Program-made: the position numbers and the translations under genes
Shown here: positions 1-16,818 of the stretch, piece by piece
Numbering within the stretch: position 1 is the first letter of the stretch
How the letters are laid out: the number at the start of each line of letters is the position of its first letter
Source: Thermodesulfobacteriota bacterium
GTDB taxonomy: Bacteria > Desulfobacterota_D > UBA1144 > Nemesobacterales > UBA2774
Reading direction: 5' to 3'
Assembly: GCA_035325995.1 (NCBI GenBank)
Contig: DAOKYU010000001.1
Location: 1-64,000, forward strand
DNA: 64,000 nt
Notes under the pieces: model-generated
Seen by the model: the letters and a program-made list of their open reading frames with translations, nothing else
Told to the model about the DNA's origin: nothing
Database searches by the model: none

Positions 1-55
1 CAGGGAAGGCGGCAGGACCGTGGGCGCCGGAGTCGTTACCAAAATCGTGGAGTGA
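1..55 (+). CDS. tuf: Elongation factor Tu, C-terminal end (partial)
   Basis: Only the last 17 codons are in the window. They read REGGRTVGAGVVTKIVE and then TGA, the characteristic EF-Tu C-terminus, in the frame beginning at base 2. EF-Tu is the GTPase that delivers aminoacyl-tRNA to the ribosome. Its position directly before rpmG, tRNA-Trp, secE and nusG is the classic bacterial order, which supports the call. Confidence 0.9.
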   Translation, partial: REGGRTVGAGVVTKIVE

Positions 56-66
56 CGTGAGACACA

Positions 67-225
67 ATGGGTGATAATGTAATCGTGGTTGCTCTCGCCT
101 GCAGCGAGTGCAAGAGAAGAAACTATTCTACGACGAAGAATAAACAGGTTCACAGGGAAAAGATCGAGCTTAAGAAGTACTGCAAGTGGTGCAAGAAGCA
201 CGTCGATCACAAAGAAACCAAGTAG
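67..225 (+). CDS. rpmG: 50S ribosomal protein L33
   Basis: This 52-residue protein begins MGDNVIVVALACSECKRRNY. It has two CxxC pairs (CSEC near residue 12 and CKWC near residue 39), so it is the zinc-ribbon form of L33. It starts 11 bases after the tuf stop and lies upstream of tRNA-Trp and secE, as in many bacteria. Length and both zinc pairs match the family. Confidence 0.95.
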   Translation: MGDNVIVVALACSECKRRNYSTTKNKQVHREKIELKKYCKWCKKHVDHKETK

Positions 226-246
226 AGGTTCGTAAAAATTGTGAAT

Positions 247-320
247 AGGGCAGTAGCTCAATTAGGGAGAGCACTGGACTCCAAATCCAGCGGTTGGGGG
301 TTCGATTCCCTCCTGCCCTG
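247..320 (+). tRNA. tRNA-Trp (anticodon CCA)
   Basis: The acceptor arms AGGGCAG and CTGCCCT pair perfectly. The anticodon stem CTGGA/TCCAG encloses a loop with CCA, and the T arm holds the GGTTCGATTCC consensus. The 3' CCA is not encoded: G is followed by CAC. The gene sits between rpmG and secE, the usual place for tRNA-Trp in this operon, and was probably cut from the tuf-secE transcript. Confidence 0.96.
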
Positions 321-334
321 CACAGGACACACGA

Positions 335-538
335 ATGGATAAGATAAAGAATATAAGCTCGAGCGTCACACAGTTTGCCTCCGACATAGAAAGCGAGGCA
401 AGACGTATAACGTGGCCTTCGAGACAAGAAGCCGTCAAGTCGACCCTGGCCGTTGTGGCCATATCGGGCATATTCGCGGCGTTTCTGGGCCTCGTGGATT
501 ATCTGTTCTCGATCGGTGTAAGGGCGCTGCTTGGTTAA
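335..538 (+). CDS. secE: Preprotein translocase subunit SecE
   Basis: This 67-residue protein is the short, single-membrane-span form of SecE, the clamp subunit of the SecYEG translocon. The N-terminal amphipathic part ends in the conserved EARRITWPSRQEA, followed by one hydrophobic span (LAVVAISGIFAAFLGLVDYL). It starts 14 bases after the tRNA-Trp and is followed at once by nusG, the normal pairing. Confidence 0.95.
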   Translation: MDKIKNISSSVTQFASDIESEARRITWPSRQEAVKSTLAVVAISGIFAAFLGLVDYLFSIGVRALLG

Positions 539-564
539 GACGGAGAGGGAGACAGGGATTTTCT

Positions 565-1122
565 ATGCCTAAAAGATGGTACGTAGTTCATACCAATACC
601 GGCTTTGAGGACAGGGTTAAGTCCTATATCGAAGACAGGGCCAAGCAGGAGGGGCTCGACGACGAGGTTCTCGAAGTCCTGGTCCCGACGGAGACCATTG
701 TCGAGCCGGTTAAGGGCGGCAAGAAAAAGACCTCGGTCAGGAAGTTTTTCCCGGGATACATACTGGTAAAAATGGAGCTCAGCGACAGGAGCTGGCACTT
801 CGTCCGCAATATACCTAAAGTAATAGGTTTTGTCGGCGGGAAGGTCAAGGACGGGAGGATCGATCCGGATTCCGTGCCCGACATACAGGAAGAGGAAGTG
901 CTCAAGATAAAACAGCAGATCGAAGAGGGCACGCTCAAGCCGAAGCCTAAAGTGTCTTTCGACAGGGGCGAGACAGTCAAAGTGGTGGAAGGGCCGTTCG
1001 CGAACTTCTCGGGTGTTATAGAAGAGGTCAGGCCGGATAAGGCCAAGGTTCAGGTGCTTGTGACTATTTTCGGAAGAACGACGCCTATAGAATTGGATTT
1101 TAATCAGGTGGAGAAAATCTAA
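565..1122 (+). CDS. nusG: Transcription termination/antitermination factor NusG
   Basis: The 185-residue product starts MPKRWYVVHTNTGFEDRVKSY, the typical NGN domain opening. It ends with a KOW domain (GETVKVVEGPFANFSGVIEEV). NusG binds RNA polymerase and couples it to Rho or the ribosome. The frame is open upstream to base 412, but that part overlaps secE out of frame; the ATG at 565 gives the family-standard N-terminus. The rplK ATG follows one base after the stop. Confidence 0.97.
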   Translation: MPKRWYVVHTNTGFEDRVKSYIEDRAKQEGLDDEVLEVLVPTETIVEPVKGGKKKTSVRKFFPGYILVKMELSDRSWHFVRNIPKVIGFVGGKVKDGRIDPDSVPDIQEEEVLKIKQQIEEGTLKPKPKVSFDRGETVKVVEGPFANFSGVIEEVRPDKAKVQVLVTIFGRTTPIELDFNQVEKI

Positions 1123-1123
1123 A

Positions 1124-1540
1124 ATGAAAAAGATAGACGGATACATTAAGCTCCTTGTCGAGGCCGGAAAGGCGAACCCGTCGCCCCCTGTGGGGCCCGC
1201 GCTCGGTCAGAGGGGCGTCAATATCATGGAGTTTTGCAAGGCCTTCAACGCCAAGACGCAGAAGATGGAAGGTGTACTCCCGGTAGTCGTCACAGTCTAT
1301 GCGGACAAATCCTTTTCGTTCGAGGTGAAGTCGCCGCCGGTGTCTTATCTTCTTAAGAAGATAGCAAAGGTTCAAAAGGGTTCCGGTGAGGTTCCGAAGA
1401 AGAAGGTCGGGAAGGTGACCAGGGCACAGGTCGAAGAAATCGCGAAAACGAAGATGCCGGACCTTAACACCGATAACCTCGACGCGGCAATGAAGATCGT
1501 TTCCGGGACCGCGAGGAGCATGGGTATAGAAGTCGTCTGA
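1124..1540 (+). CDS. rplK: 50S ribosomal protein L11
   Basis: The 138-residue protein has the L11 signature (residues 10-40: VEAGKANPSPPVGPALGQRG, then GVNIMEFCKAFNAKT). The C-terminal rRNA-binding domain has the conserved GTARSMGIEV ending. L11 builds the GTPase-associated centre with 23S rRNA. It starts one base after nusG and is followed by rplA after a 114-base gap. Confidence 0.97.
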   Translation: MKKIDGYIKLLVEAGKANPSPPVGPALGQRGVNIMEFCKAFNAKTQKMEGVLPVVVTVYADKSFSFEVKSPPVSYLLKKIAKVQKGSGEVPKKKVGKVTRAQVEEIAKTKMPDLNTDNLDAAMKIVSGTARSMGIEVV

Positions 1541-1654
1541 ACCTTGTCAATGTCGTGCGGGGCCGTCGGGGTTTGGAGCGATGCTTCCGGACGGGGCCGA
1601 TATGTAAGGGGGTCCCATTGCGTAAGGGATCAAGGTATTCGAGGAGATAGAGTT

Positions 1655-2380
1655 ATGCCAAAGCACGGTAAAAAATACGACGAAGTGAAGAAGTCGGTCG
1701 ATACTAAGGCGACCTACGGCCTCGACCAGGCCATGAAGCTCCTGGAAGAGACGAAGACGGCCCGGTTCGACGAGACGGTCGAGGTTGCGGTCAAGCTGGG
1801 GATAGACCCGAGGCAGGCCAACCAGCAGATAAGGGCCGGTATGGTGCTCCCGCACGGTATCGGCAAGGACATAAGGGTTGCGGTATTCGCCAAGGACGAG
1901 AAACAAAAAGAGGCCAGGGATGCCGGGGCCGACCACGTTGGCCTCGACGACCTCATAGAAAAAATATCGGGCGAAGGCTGGCTCGAGTTCGATATTTCCA
2001 TAGCGACGCCGGACGTTATGAACATAGTGGCCAAGCTCGGTAAGGTGCTCGGCCCGAGGGGGCTCATGCCGAGCCCGAAGGTCGGTACGGTAACGTTCGA
2101 CGTGGCCCAGGCGGTGAAGGAGGCCAAGGCCGGCCGTATCGAGGTCAAGAACGATAAGGGCGGAGTGGTTCACGCGCCTATAGGCAAGGTTTCTTTCGGC
2201 CCGGAAAGACTAAAGGATAACTTTCTCGTCTTCATGGATACGCTGATTAAAATGAAACCGGCGACATCCAAGGGCACATTCGTCAAAAGGATCACGGTCG
2301 CCAATACAATGGGGCCGGGGATCAAGGTCGATTTCATCGACGTGCGCGACGAGCTGAAAGGGGCCCGTGTGGCGGCGTAA
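1655..2380 (+). CDS. rplA: 50S ribosomal protein L1
   Basis: The 241-residue protein starts MPKHGKKYDEVKKSVD. It contains the L1 hallmark (KLGKVLGPRGLMPSPKVGTVT, residues ~121-141) and the usual C-terminus (TMGPGIKVD). The frame is open back to 1544, but the ATG at 1655 follows a GAGGAG-type ribosome binding site and gives the expected start. In many bacteria L1 represses its own operon by binding the mRNA; I could not pick out that site here. Confidence 0.97.
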   Translation: MPKHGKKYDEVKKSVDTKATYGLDQAMKLLEETKTARFDETVEVAVKLGIDPRQANQQIRAGMVLPHGIGKDIRVAVFAKDEKQKEARDAGADHVGLDDLIEKISGEGWLEFDISIATPDVMNIVAKLGKVLGPRGLMPSPKVGTVTFDVAQAVKEAKAGRIEVKNDKGGVVHAPIGKVSFGPERLKDNFLVFMDTLIKMKPATSKGTFVKRITVANTMGPGIKVDFIDVRDELKGARVAA

Positions 2381-2449
2381 GGGATTGGGCGTTCTATCGG
2401 GGAATTGCGGGTGAATCGGGAAATCGTGAGTAATTAAGGAGTACTTATA

Positions 2450-2980
2450 ATGCTGAGTAAAGCTGCAAAAAACGAGCTGGTTGAAAGGTATAGCGCCGTC
2501 TTTAAGGCCAATCCCTCGGTTATGGTCGTCGAGTACAAGGGGCTTACGGTGAAGGAGCTCGAGGGGCTCCGTGACAACCTCAAAAAGGCGGGGACAGAGC
2601 TTAAAGTGGTGAAGAATACCCTTTTGCGGATAGCCGCAAAAGACACCGAAATTGAGCGCATCGGAGAATTGTTCGTGGGCCCGACGGCGGTCGCGATATG
2701 CGAAAGCGATCCTGCGACGGCTGCGAAGGTGTTTGTCGATTCTGCGAAGAAGATTCCGAATCTCAAGCTCAAGGGCGGTATAGTCGAGGGCACTGTAGTC
2801 GACGAGAGCGGTATTACGGATATTTCCAAGCTGCCTACGAGGCAGGAGCTCATAGCCCAGTTCGTAGGGCTTCTGGCTGCCCCGATGTCGAACCTCCTGG
2901 GCGCGATCACCCAGATGCAGAGCAAGGTGCTCTATGCGCTGGACGCCGTGAAGGAAAAGAAAGAAAAAGAAGGAAATTAA
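2450..2980 (+). CDS. rplJ: 50S ribosomal protein L10
   Basis: This 176-residue protein has the L10 N-terminal RNA-binding part (KNELVERYSAVFKANPSVMVVEYKGLTV, then KVVKNTLLRIA) and a C-terminal helix that anchors L7/L12 dimers. It precedes rplL as expected. Only 69 bases separate it from rplA, too short for the long L10-binding leader known from E. coli, and I see no copy of that structure. Confidence 0.96.
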   Translation: MLSKAAKNELVERYSAVFKANPSVMVVEYKGLTVKELEGLRDNLKKAGTELKVVKNTLLRIAAKDTEIERIGELFVGPTAVAICESDPATAAKVFVDSAKKIPNLKLKGGIVEGTVVDESGITDISKLPTRQELIAQFVGLLAAPMSNLLGAITQMQSKVLYALDAVKEKKEKEGN

Positions 2981-3035
2981 TTGTTTCATGCAGGTTAAGT
3001 CATACTTTTATATATTCCAAGGAGGTTTTTAGACA

Positions 3036-3428
3036 ATGGCTGACATTACGAGAAGTGACGTCATCGAATATCTCGGCAAGGCTAGCATGCTCGAAATTTC
3101 GGAGTTGATAAAGGAAATCGAAGACAAATTCGACGTTAAGGCTGCGGCTCCCCAGGTGGCGGTTGCGGCGGCTCCCGGCGCAGCGGGCGGAGAGGCTGCC
3201 GCTGAACAGGCTGAAAAGACCGAGTTCAACGTTATACTCAAGGCTGCGGGAGCGAACAAGATCCAGGTCATCAAGGCCGTGAGAGAAGTGACCTCGCTCG
3301 GTCTCAAGGAAGCCAAGGAGCTCGTAGAGGGTGCCCCCAAGGCGGTAAAAGAAGGTGTAGACAAGCAGGAAGCCGAGAATATAAAGAAAAAGCTCGAAGA
3401 ATCCGGCGCCGAAGTAGAAGTCAATTAG
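3036..3428 (+). CDS. rplL: 50S ribosomal protein L7/L12
   Basis: The 130-residue acidic protein has an N-terminal dimerisation domain, an Ala/Gly-rich hinge (VAVAAAPGAAGGEAAA, residues ~42-57) and the highly conserved C-terminal domain (NKIQVIKAVREVTSLGLKEA). It recruits translation GTPases to the ribosomal stalk. A good AGGAGG site lies about 10 bases before its ATG. Confidence 0.97.
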   Translation: MADITRSDVIEYLGKASMLEISELIKEIEDKFDVKAAAPQVAVAAAPGAAGGEAAAEQAEKTEFNVILKAAGANKIQVIKAVREVTSLGLKEAKELVEGAPKAVKEGVDKQEAENIKKKLEESGAEVEVN

Positions 3429-3681
3429 GTTTTTTCGGGAAAGCCGGTATACTATAGTATCAGTTATTGTGTCGAAGTGGCTGACTGATATTTATATATA
3501 CCTAATTTCCGACCTTACATCTACTAATAATCTATGCATCCATTCTCGGATAGATTATCGGTTTTGTCGCGGGCGAACGCCTTCTAGGCGGTCTATGCGG
3601 AGCTATACCTTTTTTGCCGAGAGAATTTAACAGCAGACTAAGGAAGCAGGTGTTAAATACACATATGGGGGGTAAGTAACG
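3429..3681 (+). promoter_or_regulatory. rplL-rpoB intergenic leader
   Basis: This 253-base gap is AT-rich and has no credible coding frame. It holds an inverted repeat, TATCAGT at 3458-3464 and ACTGATA at 3484-3490, with a 19-base loop. In many bacteria the rplL-rpoB gap holds an attenuator or an RNase III site that sets ribosomal protein versus RNA polymerase output. That role is inferred from position. A GGGGGG tract at 3667-3672 probably serves as the rpoB ribosome binding site. Confidence 0.4.
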
Positions 3682-7797
<4,116 letters not shown>

Positions 7798-7821
7798 ACT
7801 AAACAAAGGGAGGGAGACAAC

Positions 7822-11904
<4,083 letters not shown>

Positions 11905-11923
11905 AATCAAACTTTGAAATTCC

Positions 11924-11966
11924 GGGGGCAGGCGACGGAAATACCGTTACCCGCCCCCTTTTTTTT
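11924..11966 (+). terminator. Rho-independent terminator after rpoC
   Basis: A GC-rich stem (GGGGGCAGGCGACGG against CCGTTACCCGCCCCC, with one wobble pair and two mismatches in 15) is followed directly by eight T residues. It lies 19 bases after the rpoC stop and closes the secE-rpoC operon before valS. Confidence 0.85.
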
Positions 11967-11992
11967 AATCCTTCATTATACAAGCGGCTGCC

Positions 11993-14701
11993 ATGTCAGA
12001 AAACGATAAAACCCGGATGGACAAGGTCTACGATCCTAAAAAGGTTGAAGAGAAATGGTACGCCGAATGGATGGACAGGGGCTATTATAAAGCCTCGCCT
12101 GAATCCGGGCTCCCGCCTTTTACAATAGTCATCCCCCCGCCCAACGTTACGGGCTCGCTCCACATAGGCCACGCGCTCAACAACACTCTCCAGGACATAC
12201 TCGTACGTTACAAGCGCATGAAGGGTTTCGACGCGCTATGGGTGCCGGGCACGGACCACGCCGGTATCGCGACTCAGATGATGGTCGAGAGGCAGGTCGA
12301 GAAGGAAGGGACTTCGAGGGCCGAGATGGGGAGGGGTGTGTTCATAGAGCGCGTCTGGAAATGGAAGGAAGAGTCGGGCGGCACCATAGGGACACAGCTC
12401 AGGCGGCTCGGCGCAATGCCCGACTGGGACAGAGAAAGATTTACATTAGACGAGAACCTTTCGCGCGCCGTGAGGAAGGTGTTCGTCGACCTCTACAACG
12501 AAAAGCTGATTTATAAAGATAAGAGGCTCGTTAACTGGGACCCGAAGCTGACGACAGCTATCAGCGATCTCGAAGTCGAGCAGCGGGAGGTCAGGGGGCA
12601 TTTCTGGCATTTCGAATATCCCGTCGAGGGCAGCGAGGGCGAGTTTATAACCGTCGCCACGACGAGGCCCGAGACGATGCTCGGCGACACCGCCGTCGCC
12701 GTTCATCCCGAAGACGAGCGCTACAAACACCTCGTCGGGAAGAACGTCGTGCTGCCGCTGGTCGGACGGAAAATCCCGATAGTCGCTGACGAATACAGCG
12801 ACCCTGAAAAGGGGACAGGTGCGGTGAAGATTACGCCTGCGCACGACTTCAACGACTTCGAGGTCGGGCGGAGACACAATCTCCCGATGGTGAACATATT
12901 CGACGCGACGGCGCACCTTAACGAAAACGCGCCCGAGAAATACCGCGGGCTGGAGCGCTTCGAGGCGAGAAAGCTCGTCATCGAAGACATGGAAGCGCTC
13001 GGGCTCCTGGACAAGATCGAGGAGACTACCCACACAGTCCCCTACGGCGACAGGTCGGGCGTAGTCATCGAGCCGTGGCTCACGGAGCAGTGGTACGTCG
13101 ATGCGAAAAAGCTCGCCGAGCCGGCCATCGCGGCCGTCGAGGAGGGCAGGGTCAGGTTCGTCCCCAGATTCTGGGAGAATACGTACTTCGAATGGCTCCG
13201 GAACATAGAGCCGTGGTGCATATCGAGGCAGCTCTGGTGGGGGCACCAGATACCGGCGTGGTACGGGCCCGACGGTGAAATCTTCGTCGCACTCTCCGAG
13301 GACGAGGCCCGTGAGGCGGCGAGGAAACACTACGGCAAAGAGCCAGTCCTCGAACGCGACCCGGACGTCCTCGATACGTGGTTCTCGTCCGGGCTCTGGC
13401 CGTTCTCCACACTCGGCTGGCCCGACGATACGCCCGAGCTCGAGCGTTACTACCCGACGAGCGTCCTCGTTACGGGGTTCGACATCATCTTCTTCTGGGT
13501 GGCGAGGATGATAATGCAGGGCATAAAGTTCATGGGCGACGTGCCGTTCAGGGACGTTTACATCCACGGCCTCATAAGGGACGAGAAGGGCCAGAAGATG
13601 AGTAAGACCCGGGGGAACGTCATCGACCCGCTGACCGTCGTCGAGGAAAACGGGGCGGACGCGCTCAGGTTCAGCCTTACGGCCCTCGCGACGCAGGGGA
13701 GGGACATAAAGCTCTCCATGCCTGTCATACAGGGGTACAGGAATTTTATAAATAAAATCTGGAACGCCTCGCGTTTCCTTATCATGAACTTGGGAGACTA
13801 CGACGCGGGGACCAAGCACCCCGACGGCGAGCTCTCGACGTACGACAAGTGGATACTTACCAAGCTCAACGAAACGGTGAAAGAGGTCGAGACGTCGCTC
13901 GACGGTTACGAGTTCGACAAGGCCGCGAGCGCCGTGTACCAGTTCTTCTGGTCGGAGTACTGCGACTGGTACATAGAATCCGTAAAGCCCGCTCTTTACG
14001 GCGGCGACTCCGCAAAAAAGCAGCAGGCGCAGGGGGTTCTCGTGAGGGTGCTCAAGACCGCCCTCCAGCTCCTGCACCCGATGGCGCCGTTCGTTACTGA
14101 GGAGCTTTACCAGAGATTAAGGGAGTTCGGCGTCGAGCTCCCGGGCGTCCGCGGCGGAACGGCCGAGAGCATAATGCTGAGCGCGTTTCCTGAGTACAGC
14201 CCCGGGCTGATTTTCCGTGCGGAGCATGATGAAGTAGAGCTCATGAAGGGGATTGTCGTCGGCATACGGAACCTTAGAGCCGTATTGGGCCTTCATCCTT
14301 CGGAGAAGGTGAGCGTCGTTCTCCTTCCCGAAAATAATATTATCAAAACACAGATCGAGAACAACAAGGGCTTCGTTATGAGCCTCGCGACGCTCACCGG
14401 AATGGAGATAACCGAAGGCGAGAAGCCCGCGAAGGCCGTCGCGCAGGTCATACCAGGGGTCGAAATATTCCTCCCCGTCGAAGGTCTCATCGATGTTTCC
14501 AGGGAAACCGAGAGGATCAAGAAAGAAATCGGCAAGATTTCCAAGGACCTCGAACGCACCGAGAAGAAGTTATCCAACCCCGATTTCCTCAGCCGCGCGC
14601 CCGAAGAGATAATCCAGAAAGAGCGCGAGATATTCGAAGAGCTTTCATTCCAGATAAAAAAGATGGAAGACGTCCTCGGCAAGTTGAGGGAGATCGGCTA
14701 A
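11993..14701 (+). CDS. valS: Valyl-tRNA synthetase
   Basis: This 902-residue class I synthetase charges tRNA-Val. The HIGH motif appears as PPNVTGSLHIGHALNNT (residues ~44-60) and the KMSKS motif as QKMSKTRGN (~534). The insertion between them is the editing domain. The C-terminus carries the ValS-type coiled-coil arm (RETERIKKEIGKISKDLERT). It starts 26 bases after the rpoC terminator, so it should have its own promoter. The stop nearly abuts the convergent toxin gene. Confidence 0.97.
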   Translation: MSENDKTRMDKVYDPKKVEEKWYAEWMDRGYYKASPESGLPPFTIVIPPPNVTGSLHIGHALNNTLQDILVRYKRMKGFDALWVPGTDHAGIATQMMVERQVEKEGTSRAEMGRGVFIERVWKWKEESGGTIGTQLRRLGAMPDWDRERFTLDENLSRAVRKVFVDLYNEKLIYKDKRLVNWDPKLTTAISDLEVEQREVRGHFWHFEYPVEGSEGEFITVATTRPETMLGDTAVAVHPEDERYKHLVGKNVVLPLVGRKIPIVADEYSDPEKGTGAVKITPAHDFNDFEVGRRHNLPMVNIFDATAHLNENAPEKYRGLERFEARKLVIEDMEALGLLDKIEETTHTVPYGDRSGVVIEPWLTEQWYVDAKKLAEPAIAAVEEGRVRFVPRFWENTYFEWLRNIEPWCISRQLWWGHQIPAWYGPDGEIFVALSEDEAREAARKHYGKEPVLERDPDVLDTWFSSGLWPFSTLGWPDDTPELERYYPTSVLVTGFDIIFFWVARMIMQGIKFMGDVPFRDVYIHGLIRDEKGQKMSKTRGNVIDPLTVVEENGADALRFSLTALATQGRDIKLSMPVIQGYRNFINKIWNASRFLIMNLGDYDAGTKHPDGELSTYDKWILTKLNETVKEVETSLDGYEFDKAASAVYQFFWSEYCDWYIESVKPALYGGDSAKKQQAQGVLVRVLKTALQLLHPMAPFVTEELYQRLREFGVELPGVRGGTAESIMLSAFPEYSPGLIFRAEHDEVELMKGIVVGIRNLRAVLGLHPSEKVSVVLLPENNIIKTQIENNKGFVMSLATLTGMEITEGEKPAKAVAQVIPGVEIFLPVEGLIDVSRETERIKKEIGKISKDLERTEKKLSNPDFLSRAPEEIIQKEREIFEELSFQIKKMEDVLGKLREIG

Positions 14702-14706
14702 AACCT

Positions 14707-15108
14707 TTATTTCGCCAGCCGAATATTTTGAACCACTATTCCCAGGCCGGGAGCCTTGGACAACGGGCCCTCCGTCGTTAGTAACGGCGCGTCGTATATA
14801 TGCGCTGCCGAAACGTAAAACGCATCGTAAGCGCTGGTGTTGTGCCTGTACCGCCAGGCGTCGTGGATGAGCACTGTATGCGAAATCCGTTCGACGTCCC
14901 AGCCGGCCAGGTCTTCGATCGCCAGTAGCGCCCGATTCTCTTCAAGCCTTTTCTTGAGCACCGCCCGTCTCAGGACGGAAAGTATCTCGACGTCCAGCAG
15001 CTCGGGGGCTGCTAGCTCGGCCCTCTCGATAAGCTCCGATACTTTCAGGCCCAGACTTGTGCGGAGGAGGTATTCGGCGGCTGCCGAAGCGTCGATTACG
15101 AACCTCAT
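14707..15108 (-). CDS. PIN-domain toxin of a type II toxin-antitoxin pair (VapC-like)
   Basis: The 133-residue protein begins MRFVIDASAAAEYLL, the first acidic position of a PIN ribonuclease. It has a second acid in LLDVEI (~39) and a third in SAYDAFYVSAA (~93). The usual LVTxD position reads LLTTEGP, so a Glu stands near the fourth acid. VapC-type toxins cleave RNA. The ATG overlaps the antitoxin stop by four bases (ATGA), showing translational coupling. The exact RNA target is unknown. Confidence 0.85.
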   Translation of the reverse strand: MRFVIDASAAAEYLLRTSLGLKVSELIERAELAAPELLDVEILSVLRRAVLKKRLEENRALLAIEDLAGWDVERISHTVLIHDAWRYRHNTSAYDAFYVSAAHIYDAPLLTTEGPLSKAPGLGIVVQNIRLAK

Positions 15109-15341
15109 TTCGAGAGCTCGTTATCCCTTTCCCGTCTCTCTTCGTCGAGGAGGGAAGCTGCGGAGACGCCAAGGTCCGAAGAAGGCCGTTTTGCGAAACG
15201 CTCCCGCCATTCGCTTCTTTTCAGCTCTTTCTCGATCGCTTCCAGAACCACGTCGCTCAGGGTTTTATCGGCTTTCTTCGCGTGTCTCTTGAGGCGCTTG
15301 TATAAGGGATCGGGAACGTTTTTGACCTGTATAATCGCCAT
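15105..15341 (-). CDS. Ribbon-helix-helix antitoxin (VapB/FitA-like)
   Basis: The 78-residue protein has an N-terminal Arc/MetJ-type fold (AIIQVKNVPDPLYKRLKRHAKKADKTLSDVVLEAI) typical of DNA-binding antitoxins. A charged C-terminal tail would occlude the PIN toxin. It is the first gene of a two-gene minus-strand operon. A three-copy TCATGA repeat sits just upstream and is very likely its own operator. Small RHH proteins are hard to assign to one named family. Confidence 0.85.
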   Translation of the reverse strand: MAIIQVKNVPDPLYKRLKRHAKKADKTLSDVVLEAIEKELKRSEWRERFAKRPSSDLGVSAASLLDEERRERDNELSK

Positions 15342-15342
15342 A

Positions 15343-15370
15343 TCATGAAAGTATCATGATATCGTCATGA
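15343..15370 (-). promoter_or_regulatory. Antitoxin operator: three TCATGA palindromes at 11-bp steps
   Basis: The palindrome TCATGA occurs at 15343-15348, 15354-15359 and 15365-15370, so successive copies are exactly 11 bp apart, about one helical turn. The array begins two bases upstream of the antitoxin start. RHH repressors bind such helically phased short repeats as stacked dimers, so this is probably the autoregulatory operator. Confidence 0.7.
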
Positions 15371-15399
15371 AGTCAACCGTCGTTGGATAAGAGAGCCGG

Positions 15400-16818
15400 T
15401 TATCCCCCGAAAAGCCCGAGCTGCTTGTGCTTGACCTTCTTGAGGTCGGTGAGCTCCACGGGGTACCTGCCTGAGAAGCAGGCGCTGCAGAAGCTCTCTC
15501 CGTTTTCGCGGCGCTTCGTTTCGTCCACAGCTTTCATAACCCCGTCGAGGCTTAGGTAGCCGAGCGAGTCCGAGGTTATGTACTTTCTTATTTCGTCTAT
15601 TTCGAGAGAGTTGGCGATGAGCTCTTCCTTGAGGGGGGTGTCGATCCCGTAGTAACACGAGAACTTGGTCGGCGGCGAGCTTATTCTCATGTGCACCTCC
15701 GTCGCCCCGGCGGCGCGAATCATCTTCACTATCTTTCGCGACGTCGTGCCCCTTACGATCGAGTCGTCTATGATGACGACGCGCTTACCGTTAAGCACTT
15801 CCCTTATGGCGTTCAGCTTGAGCCTTACGCCGAAGTTCCTGATTGACTGCTGGGGCTCAATGAACGTCCTCCCGACGTAGTGGCTCCTCAGGAGCCCTAG
15901 CTCTAACGGGAGGCCGAGCTGCTCCGAAAACCCGATTGCGGCGGGCACGCCCGAGTCGGGCACGGCGACGACGATATCGGCCTCGGCCGGGTGCTCTTTC
16001 GCGAGCTGCTTACCGAGAGCCTTACGCACCTGGTAAACGTTCCTTCCCGTAAGGAAGCTGTCGGGCCGCGCGAAGTAGATGTATTCGAAGACGCAGTGTG
16101 CGTGCGGCACCTCGCCAAAAGGCTTGAAGGATTCCATGCCGTCCTGCGTTACGACGATAATCTCGCCGGGCTCGACCTCTCTTATGTACTCGGCCTCGAT
16201 GAGGTCGAAGGCGCAGGTCTCCGAAGCGAACACGGGAGAGTCGCCGAGCTTCCCCATGACGAGGGGCCTGAACCCGTACGGGTCCCTCACCGCTATCATC
16301 ACTTCGGGCGTGAGGAACATGAGCGAGTAAGCGCCCTTACACCTCGTGAGAGACTCGATTATCCTCTGAATAAGCGTTTCTTCCTTTGATTTCGCTATGA
16401 GATGGACTATGACTTCGGTGTCCGTCGTCGACTGGAATATCGCCCCATCGCCCTCGAGCTCTTCCCTGAGCGTCCGGGCGTTGGTAAGGTTGCCGTTGTG
16501 CGCTATCGCCAGGGCCCCTCGGAAGTAGTTGATCACGATGGGCTGCATGTTCTTGTCCTGGCTCGACCCGGTGGTCGAATAGCGGACGTGGCCTATGGCG
16601 TTCGTGCCGGGCAGGCGCGACAGTATATCTTCGGTGAAAATGTCGGAAACGAGGCCCATCTGGCGGTGGTTGTGGAGGTTCACACCGTCCGACGTGACTA
16701 TACCGGCGCTTTCCTGGCCCCTGTGCTGGAGAGCGTGAAGGCCGAGGTATGTCAGGTTGGACGCTTCGGCGTTACCGAAAATACCGAACACACCGCATTC
16801 TTCTTTGAGCTTAGCCAT
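15400..16818 (-). CDS. purF: Amidophosphoribosyltransferase
   Basis: PurF makes phosphoribosylamine from PRPP and glutamine, the first step of purine synthesis. The N-terminus MAKLKEECGVFGIFG puts the nucleophile Cys eight residues in, after a short propeptide. The PRPP loop reads KRVVIIDDSIVRGTTSRKIV (~350). The C-terminus has CSACFSG and belongs to the iron-sulfur (Bacillus-type) group. This start overlaps the purL stop by 8 bases. An in-frame ATG at 16833 would add five residues; neither start has a clear ribosome binding site. The mature enzyme would be the same. Confidence 0.95.
   Translation of the reverse strand: MAKLKEECGVFGIFGNAEASNLTYLGLHALQHRGQESAGIVTSDGVNLHNHRQMGLVSDIFTEDILSRLPGTNAIGHVRYSTTGSSQDKNMQPIVINYFRGALAIAHNGNLTNARTLREELEGDGAIFQSTTDTEVIVHLIAKSKEETLIQRIIESLTRCKGAYSLMFLTPEVMIAVRDPYGFRPLVMGKLGDSPVFASETCAFDLIEAEYIREVEPGEIIVVTQDGMESFKPFGEVPHAHCVFEYIYFARPDSFLTGRNVYQVRKALGKQLAKEHPAEADIVVAVPDSGVPAAIGFSEQLGLPLELGLLRSHYVGRTFIEPQQSIRNFGVRLKLNAIREVLNGKRVVIIDDSIVRGTTSRKIVKMIRAAGATEVHMRISSPPTKFSCYYGIDTPLKEELIANSLEIDEIRKYITSDSLGYLSLDGVMKAVDETKRRENGESFCSACFSGRYPVELTDLKKVKHKQLGLFGG

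Noticed and set aside
2381..2449. L10-type autoregulatory leader before rplJ
   Set aside because: Only 69 bases are available and no kink-turn or matching fold is seen.
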